From positions 1 through 9,324 of the forward strand of contig JAJTIF010000040.1 in the NCBI GenBank assembly GCA_021299675.1: a DNA stretch of 9,324 bases, given 5' to 3'. A program made the translations under genes and the position numbers. Below the pieces are notes generated by a model. The model saw nothing but the letters and a program-made list of their open reading frames with translations, had not been told where the DNA came from and did not search any database. Positions 1 through 5,886 of this stretch are shown here, in pieces. Positions within the stretch are counted from its first letter, which is position 1. Each line of letters starts with the position of its first letter. Origin of the DNA: Pseudomonadota bacterium. Lineage in GTDB: Bacteria; Bdellovibrionota; Bacteriovoracia; Bacteriovoracales; Bacteriovoracaceae.

Positions 1-1
1 A

Positions 2-79
2 GTGCAAATATGCGACGAAAAGAAAAATGAAAATGATGTACAGCAGAGCGAAAAGAAAAAGGTAAGCACAAGCAGATGA
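2..79 (+). CDS. C-terminal end of an upstream gene (partial)
   Basis: Frame 2 is open from the left edge to a TGA at 77-79 and encodes about 25 charged residues ending EKKKVSTSR. The TGA overlaps an ATG at 76 (ATGA), the arrangement typical of translationally coupled genes in an operon, and this is the main reason to prefer this frame. Frame 3 is also open until a TAA at 63-65 but would give an extremely basic tail (ending SRAKRKR), which looks less natural. Too little remains to suggest a function. Confidence 0.4.
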   Translation: MQICDEKKNENDVQQSEKKKVSTSR

Positions 80-216
80 GTCCACAGTTCATCCCCCTTC
101 CCGCCCTAAGCGAGCTCGAAAGCAACCAGAGCGGTTGGGTGTCGGATTTCAAGAAGAGAGTGAGGACGAGGAGACCGAAGCGGAAGAGCTTCAGGGATCA
201 GGATCCGAGCGACTGA
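76..216 (+). other. Short reading frame, probable true N-terminus of the next gene (frameshifted)
   Basis: ATG at 76 overlaps the TGA of the preceding frame (ATGA), with AAGG at 59-62 as a weak, rather distant ribosome binding site. It encodes 46 residues starting MSPQFIPLPALSELESNQSG and stops at TGA 214-216. The first ~28 residues look like a normal protein start, then become a run of Arg/Lys (VRTRRPKRK). From the same point the -1 frame reads as an acidic, protein-like segment that continues into the 135-908 ORF. The simplest reading is one gene interrupted by a 1-nt shift in the purine-rich tract around 151-175. It could also be a chance ORF or a separate tiny gene. Confidence 0.45.
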
Positions 217-908
217 GAGCGGTGAAGACTGTTAAGAAAGTGAACAATCCAGAGGAGAGTTCTGATCCAGTAGCTCGTGAGAAGTCATTGCGTGATAAAA
301 AAATGAAGTCTCTGGATGATCTGCTCCCCGAAGGTAATGCAGATGATCCAGCTGAAGACGTACTTCCTAAAGCTATCGATAAAGTACAGGCCGTTCGTCA
401 GAAAGCTGCTGGGACCAAAACCACATCTGGTGAACCTGAAGCCGCCGAAGCCGAGAAAGTAAGTGGCAAGACAAAAGAAGCTCGAAAACAGCCTAATCTG
501 CAACTAGTCGCCAAGCTCGAGACCCCTGCCCTCACGGAGGACGGAAAGCCAATCATTACCGATTCAGCCAAGGTCAGAGCTTTTGTTCAACGACTAAATC
601 ACCAGAACCAAGAGCTGGATGTTCACGTGGATGACTTTTTCGAGAACACCGCGATTTTGAAAATGATGAGTAAAGAACTTTTGGTCAACGAGGTCGTGAG
701 CCTGGTTGTGGTCTTTGAGTACATGAAAAAGAGTAAACGAATCAGCGTGCAAGGTAAGTGCATTGAAGTGAATAAAAATGACGAAGAGACTTATGTGACT
801 CTTGAGCTTAATCCGGAGGATCAGAAAGTTTTTGAGCAATTCATGCGCCTCTACCAGTTGAGACAAGAACACGTGACGGAATTTATGAAAGCGGCGAGAG
901 GATATTAG
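135..908 (+). CDS. Uncharacterised protein with charged N-terminal half and compact C-terminal domain
   Basis: I do not recognise this family. Read from TTG 135 it is 257 residues. Residues 1-120 are low-complexity and rich in Glu, Lys, Ala and Ser, probably disordered. Residues 120-257 look folded: alternating hydrophobic patterns (LLVNEVVSLVVVFEYMKK at 182-199, ISVQGKCIEV at 203-212, TYVTLEL at 219-225) followed by a helix-rich end (DQKVFEQFMRLYQLRQEHV). The strand-then-helix C-terminus is faintly reminiscent of PilZ domains, but the RxxxR and DxSxxG motifs are absent, so that is only a thought. TTG 135 has no good ribosome binding site. The frame is open back to 66 with no ATG, and the likelier start is ATG 76 in another frame, implying a frameshift. 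No transmembrane segment or signal peptide is seen. The stop is 2 nt before the response regulator gene, suggesting co-translation and possibly a shared pathway. Confidence 0.75.
   Translation: MGVGFQEESEDEETEAEELQGSGSERLRAVKTVKKVNNPEESSDPVAREKSLRDKKMKSLDDLLPEGNADDPAEDVLPKAIDKVQAVRQKAAGTKTTSGEPEAAEAEKVSGKTKEARKQPNLQLVAKLETPALTEDGKPIITDSAKVRAFVQRLNHQNQELDVHVDDFFENTAILKMMSKELLVNEVVSLVVVFEYMKKSKRISVQGKCIEVNKNDEETYVTLELNPEDQKVFEQFMRLYQLRQEHVTEFMKAARGY
896..901 (+). promoter_or_regulatory. Shine-Dalgarno for the response regulator gene
   Basis: AGAGGA lies 9 nt before TTG 911, inside the last codons of the preceding gene. It supports the non-ATG start: no in-frame ATG lies near it, and the REC domain begins about 15 residues after TTG 911. 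Confidence 0.6.
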
Positions 909-910
909 CG

Positions 911-2209
911 TTGGATAAGAAACTAATTGTTCAAGAATATCTAAAAGAGTATGCCGTCCTTGTGGTCGACAAGAACGGTAGTTCTCGAAATCGCTTGTTA
1001 AAAGTGATGGTAGATCTTGGCACCAAGAGAAATATGATCCACACTGCTGGCACCATGTCAGAGGCTCAAGAAATTATTAAAACGCAAAAAATCGGCTTAG
1101 TGCTTTCGGACTATGCTGTCGGTGGTGGTTCGGGTTTCGATCTCTTTAAACTTGTCCGATCTACTTTTGGAACCACGAACAAGAACCTCTGTCTGATTCT
1201 AGTCACATCGAACATCTCACAAACGGCTGTAGCGAAAGCTGCCGAGGAAGACGTTGATAGCTTTATCATTAAGCCCTATACGCTCCAGTCCATTATGGAA
1301 AACCTTGTTTCGACGATTTCAGCTAAGGTCAAACCATCGCCTTACGTCGTGAAGATTGAAGCCGGTAAAGAGCTCTTGGGACGCGGTCAATACCAGCAGG
1401 CCATTGATGTTTTTACCTCTGCGATGACCTTGCATTCAAAACCATCGCTGGCACTCTTTTACATGGGGCAAGCGCAGTATCTCTTGTCTGAAGCAGATAA
1501 AGCGAAGAAGGATTACAACAAGGGTCTCGAGTTTAATTCGATCCACTTTAAGTGTTTGATCGGTCTCTATGAAATCTTCATGAAAGAAGAAAAGTACGAA
1601 GAAGCTTATAGAATCGTTGAGAAGATCGCTAAATACTTCCCGGCCAACCCCGATCGCCTCACCCAGGTTATCCGCTTAACGATTGTGACGAAGCACTACG
1701 AAGACATGGAGAACTACTACGACATCTTTACTCAGCTCGATGAACGAAGTAGTGAACTGACGAACTATGTCGGCGCCGGGCTCTTCATCGCAGGAAAATA
1801 TTTCTTACTCGAAAGTCAAAGCCCACGCGCTATCGGAGTTTTTGATAAAATCGCTGTTTCATGCTCGGAGTTTTCGAAGTTCATCAGGGCGATCGTTACG
1901 ATTCTTGTAGAACATAACGAATTCGATGAGGCGGAACGTTTCATGGCACGCTTTAGTGCGGGTACCAAAGATGAAGAAGATTACATGGTGAGTGATTTTA
2001 TTGTGAATTACTCTCGTAAGGATTCTGATCAAGCCCAGGTGGTCAAGAAGGGTCTGGAGCTTTATAATAAAAATATCCGCGATTTTAACTGTCTCAAACT
2101 GCTTGTGAACGCCCTCCAGTCCCAGGGCTTTAAAGATAAGCACGAACAGTACAAGCAAGAGCTCACCAAACTCTACCCTGATAAATCAAAATACTTAGCC
2201 GTTTCTTGA
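911..2209 (+). CDS. Response regulator: N-terminal REC domain fused to TPR-like repeats
   Basis: This 432-residue cytoplasmic protein has a receiver domain at about residues 13-135. The phosphoacceptor is Asp67 (VLSDYAV), with Thr99 (LVTSN) and Lys121 (IIKPY) at the positions of CheY Thr87 and Lys109. The acidic pair is incomplete: LVVDKN has Asp20 followed by Lys21, where CheY has Asp12-Asp13. From about 147 to the end the protein is all-helical with TPR-like units, for example AGKELLGRGQYQQAIDVFTSA (151-171), ALFYMGQAQYLLSEADKAKKDY (181-202) and KEEKYEEAYRIVEKIAKYFP (225-244). There is no DNA-binding or enzymatic output domain, so the output is probably protein-protein contact through the repeats. 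Its place 2 nt behind the uncharacterised gene points to joint expression. The cognate kinase and target are not visible here. Confidence 0.9.
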   Translation: MDKKLIVQEYLKEYAVLVVDKNGSSRNRLLKVMVDLGTKRNMIHTAGTMSEAQEIIKTQKIGLVLSDYAVGGGSGFDLFKLVRSTFGTTNKNLCLILVTSNISQTAVAKAAEEDVDSFIIKPYTLQSIMENLVSTISAKVKPSPYVVKIEAGKELLGRGQYQQAIDVFTSAMTLHSKPSLALFYMGQAQYLLSEADKAKKDYNKGLEFNSIHFKCLIGLYEIFMKEEKYEEAYRIVEKIAKYFPANPDRLTQVIRLTIVTKHYEDMENYYDIFTQLDERSSELTNYVGAGLFIAGKYFLLESQSPRAIGVFDKIAVSCSEFSKFIRAIVTILVEHNEFDEAERFMARFSAGTKDEEDYMVSDFIVNYSRKDSDQAQVVKKGLELYNKNIRDFNCLKLLVNALQSQGFKDKHEQYKQELTKLYPDKSKYLAVS

Positions 2210-2310
2210 TCCCTTCGCTCAAGATTATTCACTGACATTTCCTCACATATACCTCTTCTTTTTGACGACTCTAATCTGAAGTGACTAACTAATAGAATCT
2301 TCTTCAAACC

Positions 2311-2315
2311 AAGGA
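2311..2315 (+). promoter_or_regulatory. Shine-Dalgarno for the carboxypeptidase gene
   Basis: AAGGA lies 6 nt upstream of ATG 2322 and fixes the start. The 112-nt gap before the gene (2210-2321) is the longest non-coding stretch in the window. It is AT-rich and probably carries this gene's promoter, but no convincing -35/-10 pair could be chosen (TAGAAT at 2293-2298 is the best isolated -10 candidate). Confidence 0.6.
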
Positions 2316-2321
2316 TGGTTT

Positions 2322-3668
2322 ATGTTGCTCCCTCTCATGCTTTTGCTCCTGTCTCCCGTCGTGTACTCTCACTCGAGTTCCGATAGTCCCTCGCGCATAT
2401 TGATTCGCATCACTGACTCCCCAGCGGTGAAAAAGTATCTTCGGGCCCATGAGTACGACGTGGCAGGAATTGATTGGCGTCGCGGCGAACTTGAAGTCTT
2501 GGCTTCTCCCGAGGAGATAGCAGAATTAAAAAATCAAAACTTCAATGTTGTCTATGAGCTCAGTCAGACACTTCTTCGTAACCCAGATCCTGAATACCTC
2601 AATCCTACGAAAGTTGAAGAAGCACTTAAGCGTTTCCACTCAACCTATCCTGACCTTACTCAAATCAAATCCATTGGGAAATCACTCGAGGGGAGAGATA
2701 TCTGGGCGCTAAAGATCAGCTCCAACCCTCTCATGAGTAAGCCCGCGATCCTCTTCAATTCCATGCACCACGCTCGTGAGATCATGACTCCTGAAGTGGG
2801 AATCGATATCATTGAATATCTACTGACACGTTACTCCTCTGATTCCCAGGTTCAAACCTGGCTTAACACCACAGATGTTTGGGTCATTCCCATGTTCAAC
2901 GTCGATGGTAACAATAGAATGTGGACCAAAGACTCCATGTGGAGAAAGAACACAAGAAATGGTCACGGTGTTGACCTGAATAGAAATTATCCTGGGACCT
3001 GGAACACATGTAACGGTTCAAGCGGCATGACCTTCTCTCAAACCTATCGCGGACCTTCGGCGGGCTCAGAGCCGGAGACACAAGTCATGATGAGCTTTGT
3101 GAAAGAGATCCGCCCGGTGTTCAACATCTCTTACCACGCCTTTAGTGAGTTGGTACTCTATCCTTTCGGCTGTAAGCCAGGAAAAGCCCAGCAGGTGGTC
3201 GAAGCGATTGGTAAAGAGATGGGGCGATTGCTCGATTATAAAGCGGGAACTCCATGGGAGCTCCTCTACAATGCTGACGGGGGAGACATCGATTGGATGT
3301 TCCAAGAAATGCAGGTCATTCCCTTCGTGATCGAATTAAACTCTTCTTCACAGGGCGGCTTTCACCCTGACTATAGAGAATGGCGCGACGTAACGGTCGA
3401 GAAGAATCGTCTCGGCTGGCAGTACCTTTTGAAGCGTATGCAGGGGCCTGCACTCGTGGGAAAAATTAAATCCACAGATGTCGTAGTTGAAGTTCGAAAC
3501 GCTAAGAACGAACTCGTGACGGAGTATCGCGTGAATCCAGACGGAAGCTATTTCATCGTCTTGGATCAGGGTCAGTATTCTGTGAAATTTAAAACGAAGG
3601 ATACTGTGCTTGAGAAAAAAAGCGTGAGCCTTTCGGCTGCAAATCTAACTCTTCAGCATCTCTTTTAA
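2322..3668 (+). CDS. Secreted M14 family zinc carboxypeptidase
   Basis: This 448-residue metallopeptidase removes C-terminal residues from peptides and acts outside the inner membrane. Residues 1-16 form a hydrophobic signal sequence (MLLPLMLLLLSPVVYS), unusual in lacking a positive charge. Residues about 24-85 resemble the propeptide of bacterial zinc carboxypeptidases. The catalytic domain spans about 95-375. All key residues of carboxypeptidase A have counterparts: zinc ligands His150 and Glu153 (HHARE) and His272 (SYHAFSELVLYP), substrate-binding Arg208 (MWRKN) and Asn220-Arg221 (DLNRN), Tyr316 (LYNADGGDIDW) and general base Glu338 (FVIEL). Residues about 376-448 look like a small beta-sandwich (VVVEVRNAKNELVTEYRVNP) of the carboxypeptidase regulatory-like type. 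Nothing is missing, so it should be active. Specificity cannot be read reliably. A role in digesting protein (in a predator, that of prey) is inference. Its last 24 nt overlap the convergent ferredoxin gene. Confidence 0.95.
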   Translation: MLLPLMLLLLSPVVYSHSSSDSPSRILIRITDSPAVKKYLRAHEYDVAGIDWRRGELEVLASPEEIAELKNQNFNVVYELSQTLLRNPDPEYLNPTKVEEALKRFHSTYPDLTQIKSIGKSLEGRDIWALKISSNPLMSKPAILFNSMHHAREIMTPEVGIDIIEYLLTRYSSDSQVQTWLNTTDVWVIPMFNVDGNNRMWTKDSMWRKNTRNGHGVDLNRNYPGTWNTCNGSSGMTFSQTYRGPSAGSEPETQVMMSFVKEIRPVFNISYHAFSELVLYPFGCKPGKAQQVVEAIGKEMGRLLDYKAGTPWELLYNADGGDIDWMFQEMQVIPFVIELNSSSQGGFHPDYREWRDVTVEKNRLGWQYLLKRMQGPALVGKIKSTDVVVEVRNAKNELVTEYRVNPDGSYFIVLDQGQYSVKFKTKDTVLEKKSVSLSAANLTLQHLF

Positions 3669-3923
3669 TCGATCGAGGTCACTTTCCGTGGCGTTTGTTA
3701 TCCAGATTTTATCTGGGTAACAAACCCCCGCCACTGCCTCGTCACACAGACTCAAGCATCCCGAACGAGTCACTTTCACCCCTTCAAGTTTTTCTGACTT
3801 CACAAACCCTTTGAGCTCTTTGGCAATCAGGTCCGCGCCCTTGGGGCCACAGCCTGAGCCATCACTTCGCGTATTGGTGCAGATGAAGAGATGCTTTTTG
3901 AATTCTTTTTTTTCTGTGTTCAT
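3645..3923 (-). CDS. Thioredoxin-like [2Fe-2S] ferredoxin
   Basis: This 92-residue protein fits the thioredoxin-fold [2Fe-2S] ferredoxin family (related to NuoE/HoxE and to the Aquifex-type ferredoxin). The likely cluster ligands are Cys15 and Cys25 (CTNTRSDGSGCG) and Cys56 and Cys60 (GCLSLC), giving the C-x9-C...C-x3-C pattern of the family. The HLFICTN start and the YPDKIWI segment followed by a C-terminal helix (ESDLDRLKEML) are also typical. A fifth cysteine, Cys68 (VAGVCYP), sits where the family usually has an aliphatic residue. The protein is probably a soluble electron carrier with an unknown partner. Its ATG shares bases with the TGA of the phoX-like gene (ATGA) and has no evident ribosome binding site of its own, so translation probably depends on reinitiation. 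The 3' end overlaps the carboxypeptidase gene and contains a strong inverted repeat. Confidence 0.9.
   Translation of the reverse strand: MNTEKKEFKKHLFICTNTRSDGSGCGPKGADLIAKELKGFVKSEKLEGVKVTRSGCLSLCDEAVAGVCYPDKIWITNATESDLDRLKEMLKS
3693..3725. repeat. 15-bp inverted repeat (stem-loop) just past the convergent junction
   Basis: The arm GTTTGTTATCCAGAT (3693-3707) and the arm ATCTGGGTAACAAAC (3711-3725) are complementary except at one position (a T facing a G, a G-U pair in RNA), with a 3-nt loop TTT. The hairpin begins 25 nt after the carboxypeptidase stop and lies wholly inside the ferredoxin coding region, where it encodes VCYPD-K-IWITN on the minus strand. Neither side carries a U-tract, so it is not a textbook intrinsic terminator. 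It could stabilise or end the carboxypeptidase mRNA. Confidence 0.7.
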
Positions 3924-5473
3924 TTTAAACTCATGAGTTGTTCCAGCAGGGGTCCCTGGATTGTGATCACGGAAGACTTGGGCAGTCCGGAGCCGAAGGG
4001 CCAGTGGCTCGTGGGGTTGGCAATGTCTCGGGTAAGCTCACCTGGATGCTGGACGGAGATAAAGAGAGTCTTAAAGTCTGGAGAAAAGAGGGGACCCGTG
4101 AACTCTGCATCTCTGGGAGCAGAGGCCACCTGAATGGCAAGGCCTGCCTGAGGACCAGAGCGCGGAACAACGAAGAGACCATTATTCTTAAATCCCTTGA
4201 ATGCCCCCTGGTTCATAACCGAGCCACTGATGTCAGTTGTGATCCAAAGATTACCGGCGCGGTCAAAGGCGAGATTATCTGGACAGGCCAGTCCGGCTTC
4301 ACTTCCGCCACTGAGAAACACCTCATGCTCGAAGCTCTGTGAGAGTGGATCATTATTCGTTTCTTTAAGCTTGAGGATTTTTCCGAAAGGTCTGCCCTCG
4401 GTTTTATTATTTGTCAGTGCCACCAGTACAGCGCCGGTGAAGGGATCAACTTCGATATCCTCAGGACGGTCCAGTGGCGTTGCTCCAACGAGCTTAGCCG
4501 CTTGTCGAGCGTTGATGAGAAGATCGAGCTCATCTTTGAAAACCTTCTTCAAGCGGGCATCAGCCAGGGTCAATGGAATCCATTTTCCAGTCTCAAGTTG
4601 GGCGACATAGAGAGTGCCAGCCGTGAGCGAGCCAGATTGGTGACTGATGAACTTATAAAGATGCTCATTATCAGTATCGTCACCGCTGTAGACGACGGGA
4701 ATATTATTGGCACTCAGACGCACCGTCGCGCATTCGTGAGCAAAGCGGCCCATGGAGGTGTGCTTTATCGCCGCACCAGTCAGTGGGTTGACTTCCACCA
4801 CCCATCCGTAATGCTCTGGAGGATAAGAGAAAAATTTATCCCATTGAAGCCATTCTGAGGGGATGTGCTTTTGGGTTTTAAAGTCTGTTTCTCCGAAAAA
4901 TCCATCGTAGTTTTCTTCACAAGTCAAAACCGTTCCCCAGGGCGTTTTTCCACCGGCGCAATTGGCCAGAGTACCGATGGCCGACTTGGACCCTTTAACA
5001 ACCTTTCCGCCAGCAAAGGGAATTTTTGTTTGCGCCGTAATGCGACGGTTATAAGTGGAGTTTTTAACAATCTCCCAGTCGCCGCTTTCTTTGGAGATTT
5101 CTATCAGGCTTCCACCCACCATGCTCATTTCAAAGAGTACATTGGCTTTAGTGCGCTCGGGTTTTGAAGAGAGCAGCGGATAGATGTATTCGTGATTAAC
5201 CCAAAGGATCGCTCTCGAGTCAGAGAGAGGAAAGAGTTGTAGGTAATCATTATTGGTGCCGAAGAGGAGATTTTCTCCAATGGCTTCCTGCTCACTGATC
5301 AGGCGCCTCCAGTGTAGGCCTTTTGCCGTCAGTAGTTCATCACTATCACTGGGTGATAGCGGCGTTAGTTGAGAACTTGAGTAACTTGTTCCAGCGCAAG
5401 AGGTCAGCACACTGGGAGCAAGAGTCGAAATGCCTAGAAGTTTGATAAAATCACGTCTGGTAAAACTCAACAT
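3920..5473 (-). CDS. PhoX-like (DUF839) phosphatase, Tat-exported lipoprotein
   Basis: This 517-residue protein of the PhoX/DUF839 family folds as a beta-propeller. Characterised members are Ca2+/Fe3+-dependent alkaline phosphatases that release phosphate from organic esters outside the cytoplasm. A twin-arginine signal (TRRDFIK, Arg6-Arg7) is followed by a hydrophobic stretch and a lipobox LTSC with Cys26; Ala at +2 would favour the outer membrane. Family-type acidic or metal-site segments are visible: VNHEY (Glu95), TCEENYDGF (Cys185, Glu186-Glu187), GRFAHECATV (Glu247), SGDDTDNEHLYKF (264-274 region), LDRPEDIEVDP (335-344) and CPDNLAFDRAGNLWITTD (397-414). GAGG 5 nt before ATG 5473 serves as ribosome binding site. 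The gene is first in a two-gene unit with the ferredoxin and diverges from the DCC gene 32 nt away. No Pho box was recognised in the short divergent gap. Phosphatase activity is inferred from family, since some DUF839 proteins are uncharacterised. Confidence 0.9.
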   Translation of the reverse strand: MLSFTRRDFIKLLGISTLAPSVLTSCAGTSYSSSQLTPLSPSDSDELLTAKGLHWRRLISEQEAIGENLLFGTNNDYLQLFPLSDSRAILWVNHEYIYPLLSSKPERTKANVLFEMSMVGGSLIEISKESGDWEIVKNSTYNRRITAQTKIPFAGGKVVKGSKSAIGTLANCAGGKTPWGTVLTCEENYDGFFGETDFKTQKHIPSEWLQWDKFFSYPPEHYGWVVEVNPLTGAAIKHTSMGRFAHECATVRLSANNIPVVYSGDDTDNEHLYKFISHQSGSLTAGTLYVAQLETGKWIPLTLADARLKKVFKDELDLLINARQAAKLVGATPLDRPEDIEVDPFTGAVLVALTNNKTEGRPFGKILKLKETNNDPLSQSFEHEVFLSGGSEAGLACPDNLAFDRAGNLWITTDISGSVMNQGAFKGFKNNGLFVVPRSGPQAGLAIQVASAPRDAEFTGPLFSPDFKTLFISVQHPGELTRDIANPTSHWPFGSGLPKSSVITIQGPLLEQLMSLK

Positions 5474-5489
5474 AAAAACCTCGAAAACA

Positions 5490-5498
5490 TGCTATCAT
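5490..5498 (+). promoter_or_regulatory. Possible extended -10 promoter element for the DCC gene
   Basis: TGCTATCAT matches the extended -10 form TGnTATAAT with one mismatch. Only 7 nt separate it from ATG 5506, so transcription would begin at or just beside the start codon. No ribosome binding site precedes that ATG and there is an in-frame stop at 5500-5502, so a leaderless message fits. No clear -35 box is present, as is acceptable for extended -10 promoters. Confidence 0.35.
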
Positions 5499-5505
5499 CT
5501 AATGG

Positions 5506-5886
5506 ATGGACTACAAATTACCTCTTCTCATTTATGATGACCAGTGCCCCCTCTGTGTCCGCTTCAAACAGGGGCTCGAAAGACTCGATCTTAATCATAT
5601 CATAACGTATGTTCCCCTCAGTTCAGAATCTGTTTTTACTCAATTTACAAAGCTAGACCCACAGGCCTGTAGAACAAAAGTCCACTTTTTACGCACTGAT
5701 GGTGTCGTCGTGACTGGTCAGGAAGTCGTCGTGGAGGTGATTAAAATCATCCCCGGCGTGGGGAAGCTGGCCTGGCTTTTGGAAACAGAGGTTGGCAAAT
5801 CAGCTTCGAGCTATTTTCTTGATCACGTCGAAAATCTTCGAAAGAAATTACAAGAAAAAGATAAAAGCTGCGGCACCTGTCGCTAG
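5506..5886 (+). CDS. DCC family (DUF393) thiol-disulfide oxidoreductase-like protein
   Basis: This 126-residue protein carries the family signature near its N-terminus: LLIYDDQCPLC, i.e. Asp11-x-x-Cys14-Pro15-Leu16-Cys17. The fold is expected to be thioredoxin-like, and the CxxC pair is the likely redox centre. The conserved middle VPLSSESV...FLRTDGVVVTGQEVVVEVIKIIPG is also typical. The protein ends in a second CxxC, Cys122-Gly-Thr-Cys125-Arg, after a charged helix (ENLRKKLQEKDK); this is not part of the usual family core and might act as an accessory redox or metal site. There is no signal peptide, so it is probably cytoplasmic. The physiological substrate of the family is unknown. ATG 5506 is the earliest possible start because a stop lies directly upstream. 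It diverges from the phoX-like gene and converges on metF, sharing 4 bases. Confidence 0.88.
   Translation: MDYKLPLLIYDDQCPLCVRFKQGLERLDLNHIITYVPLSSESVFTQFTKLDPQACRTKVHFLRTDGVVVTGQEVVVEVIKIIPGVGKLAWLLETEVGKSASSYFLDHVENLRKKLQEKDKSCGTCR

Noticed and set aside
296..303. Run of A residues before an in-frame ATG (303), considered as an alternative start or slippage site
   Set aside because: No ribosome binding site precedes it, and the same frame is open and protein-like upstream.
690..880. PilZ (c-di-GMP-binding) domain in the uncharacterised protein
   Set aside because: The strand-helix ending is vaguely similar, but the RxxxR and DxSxxG binding motifs are absent.
2204..2224. Hairpin TCTTGA/TCAAGA at the stop of the response regulator gene
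   Set aside because: Only 6 bp, AT-rich, 9-nt loop and no U-run after it; too weak to call a terminator.
2262..2298. TTGACG (2262-2267) with TAGAAT (2293-2298) as a promoter for the carboxypeptidase
   Set aside because: Each box is good alone, but the 25-nt spacing is far too long for a standard sigma-70 promoter.
3938..5167. Several plus-strand ORFs of 80-137 codons (e.g. 3938-4342, 4197-4610, 4865-5167)
   Set aside because: All lie antisense within the phoX-like gene, have no recognisable motifs, and the minus-strand protein shows full family conservation.
5343..5359. Perfect 7-bp hairpin CTATCAC-TGG-GTGATAG
   Set aside because: It lies in the serine-rich linker of the phoX-like gene, is short, and has no positional sign of function.
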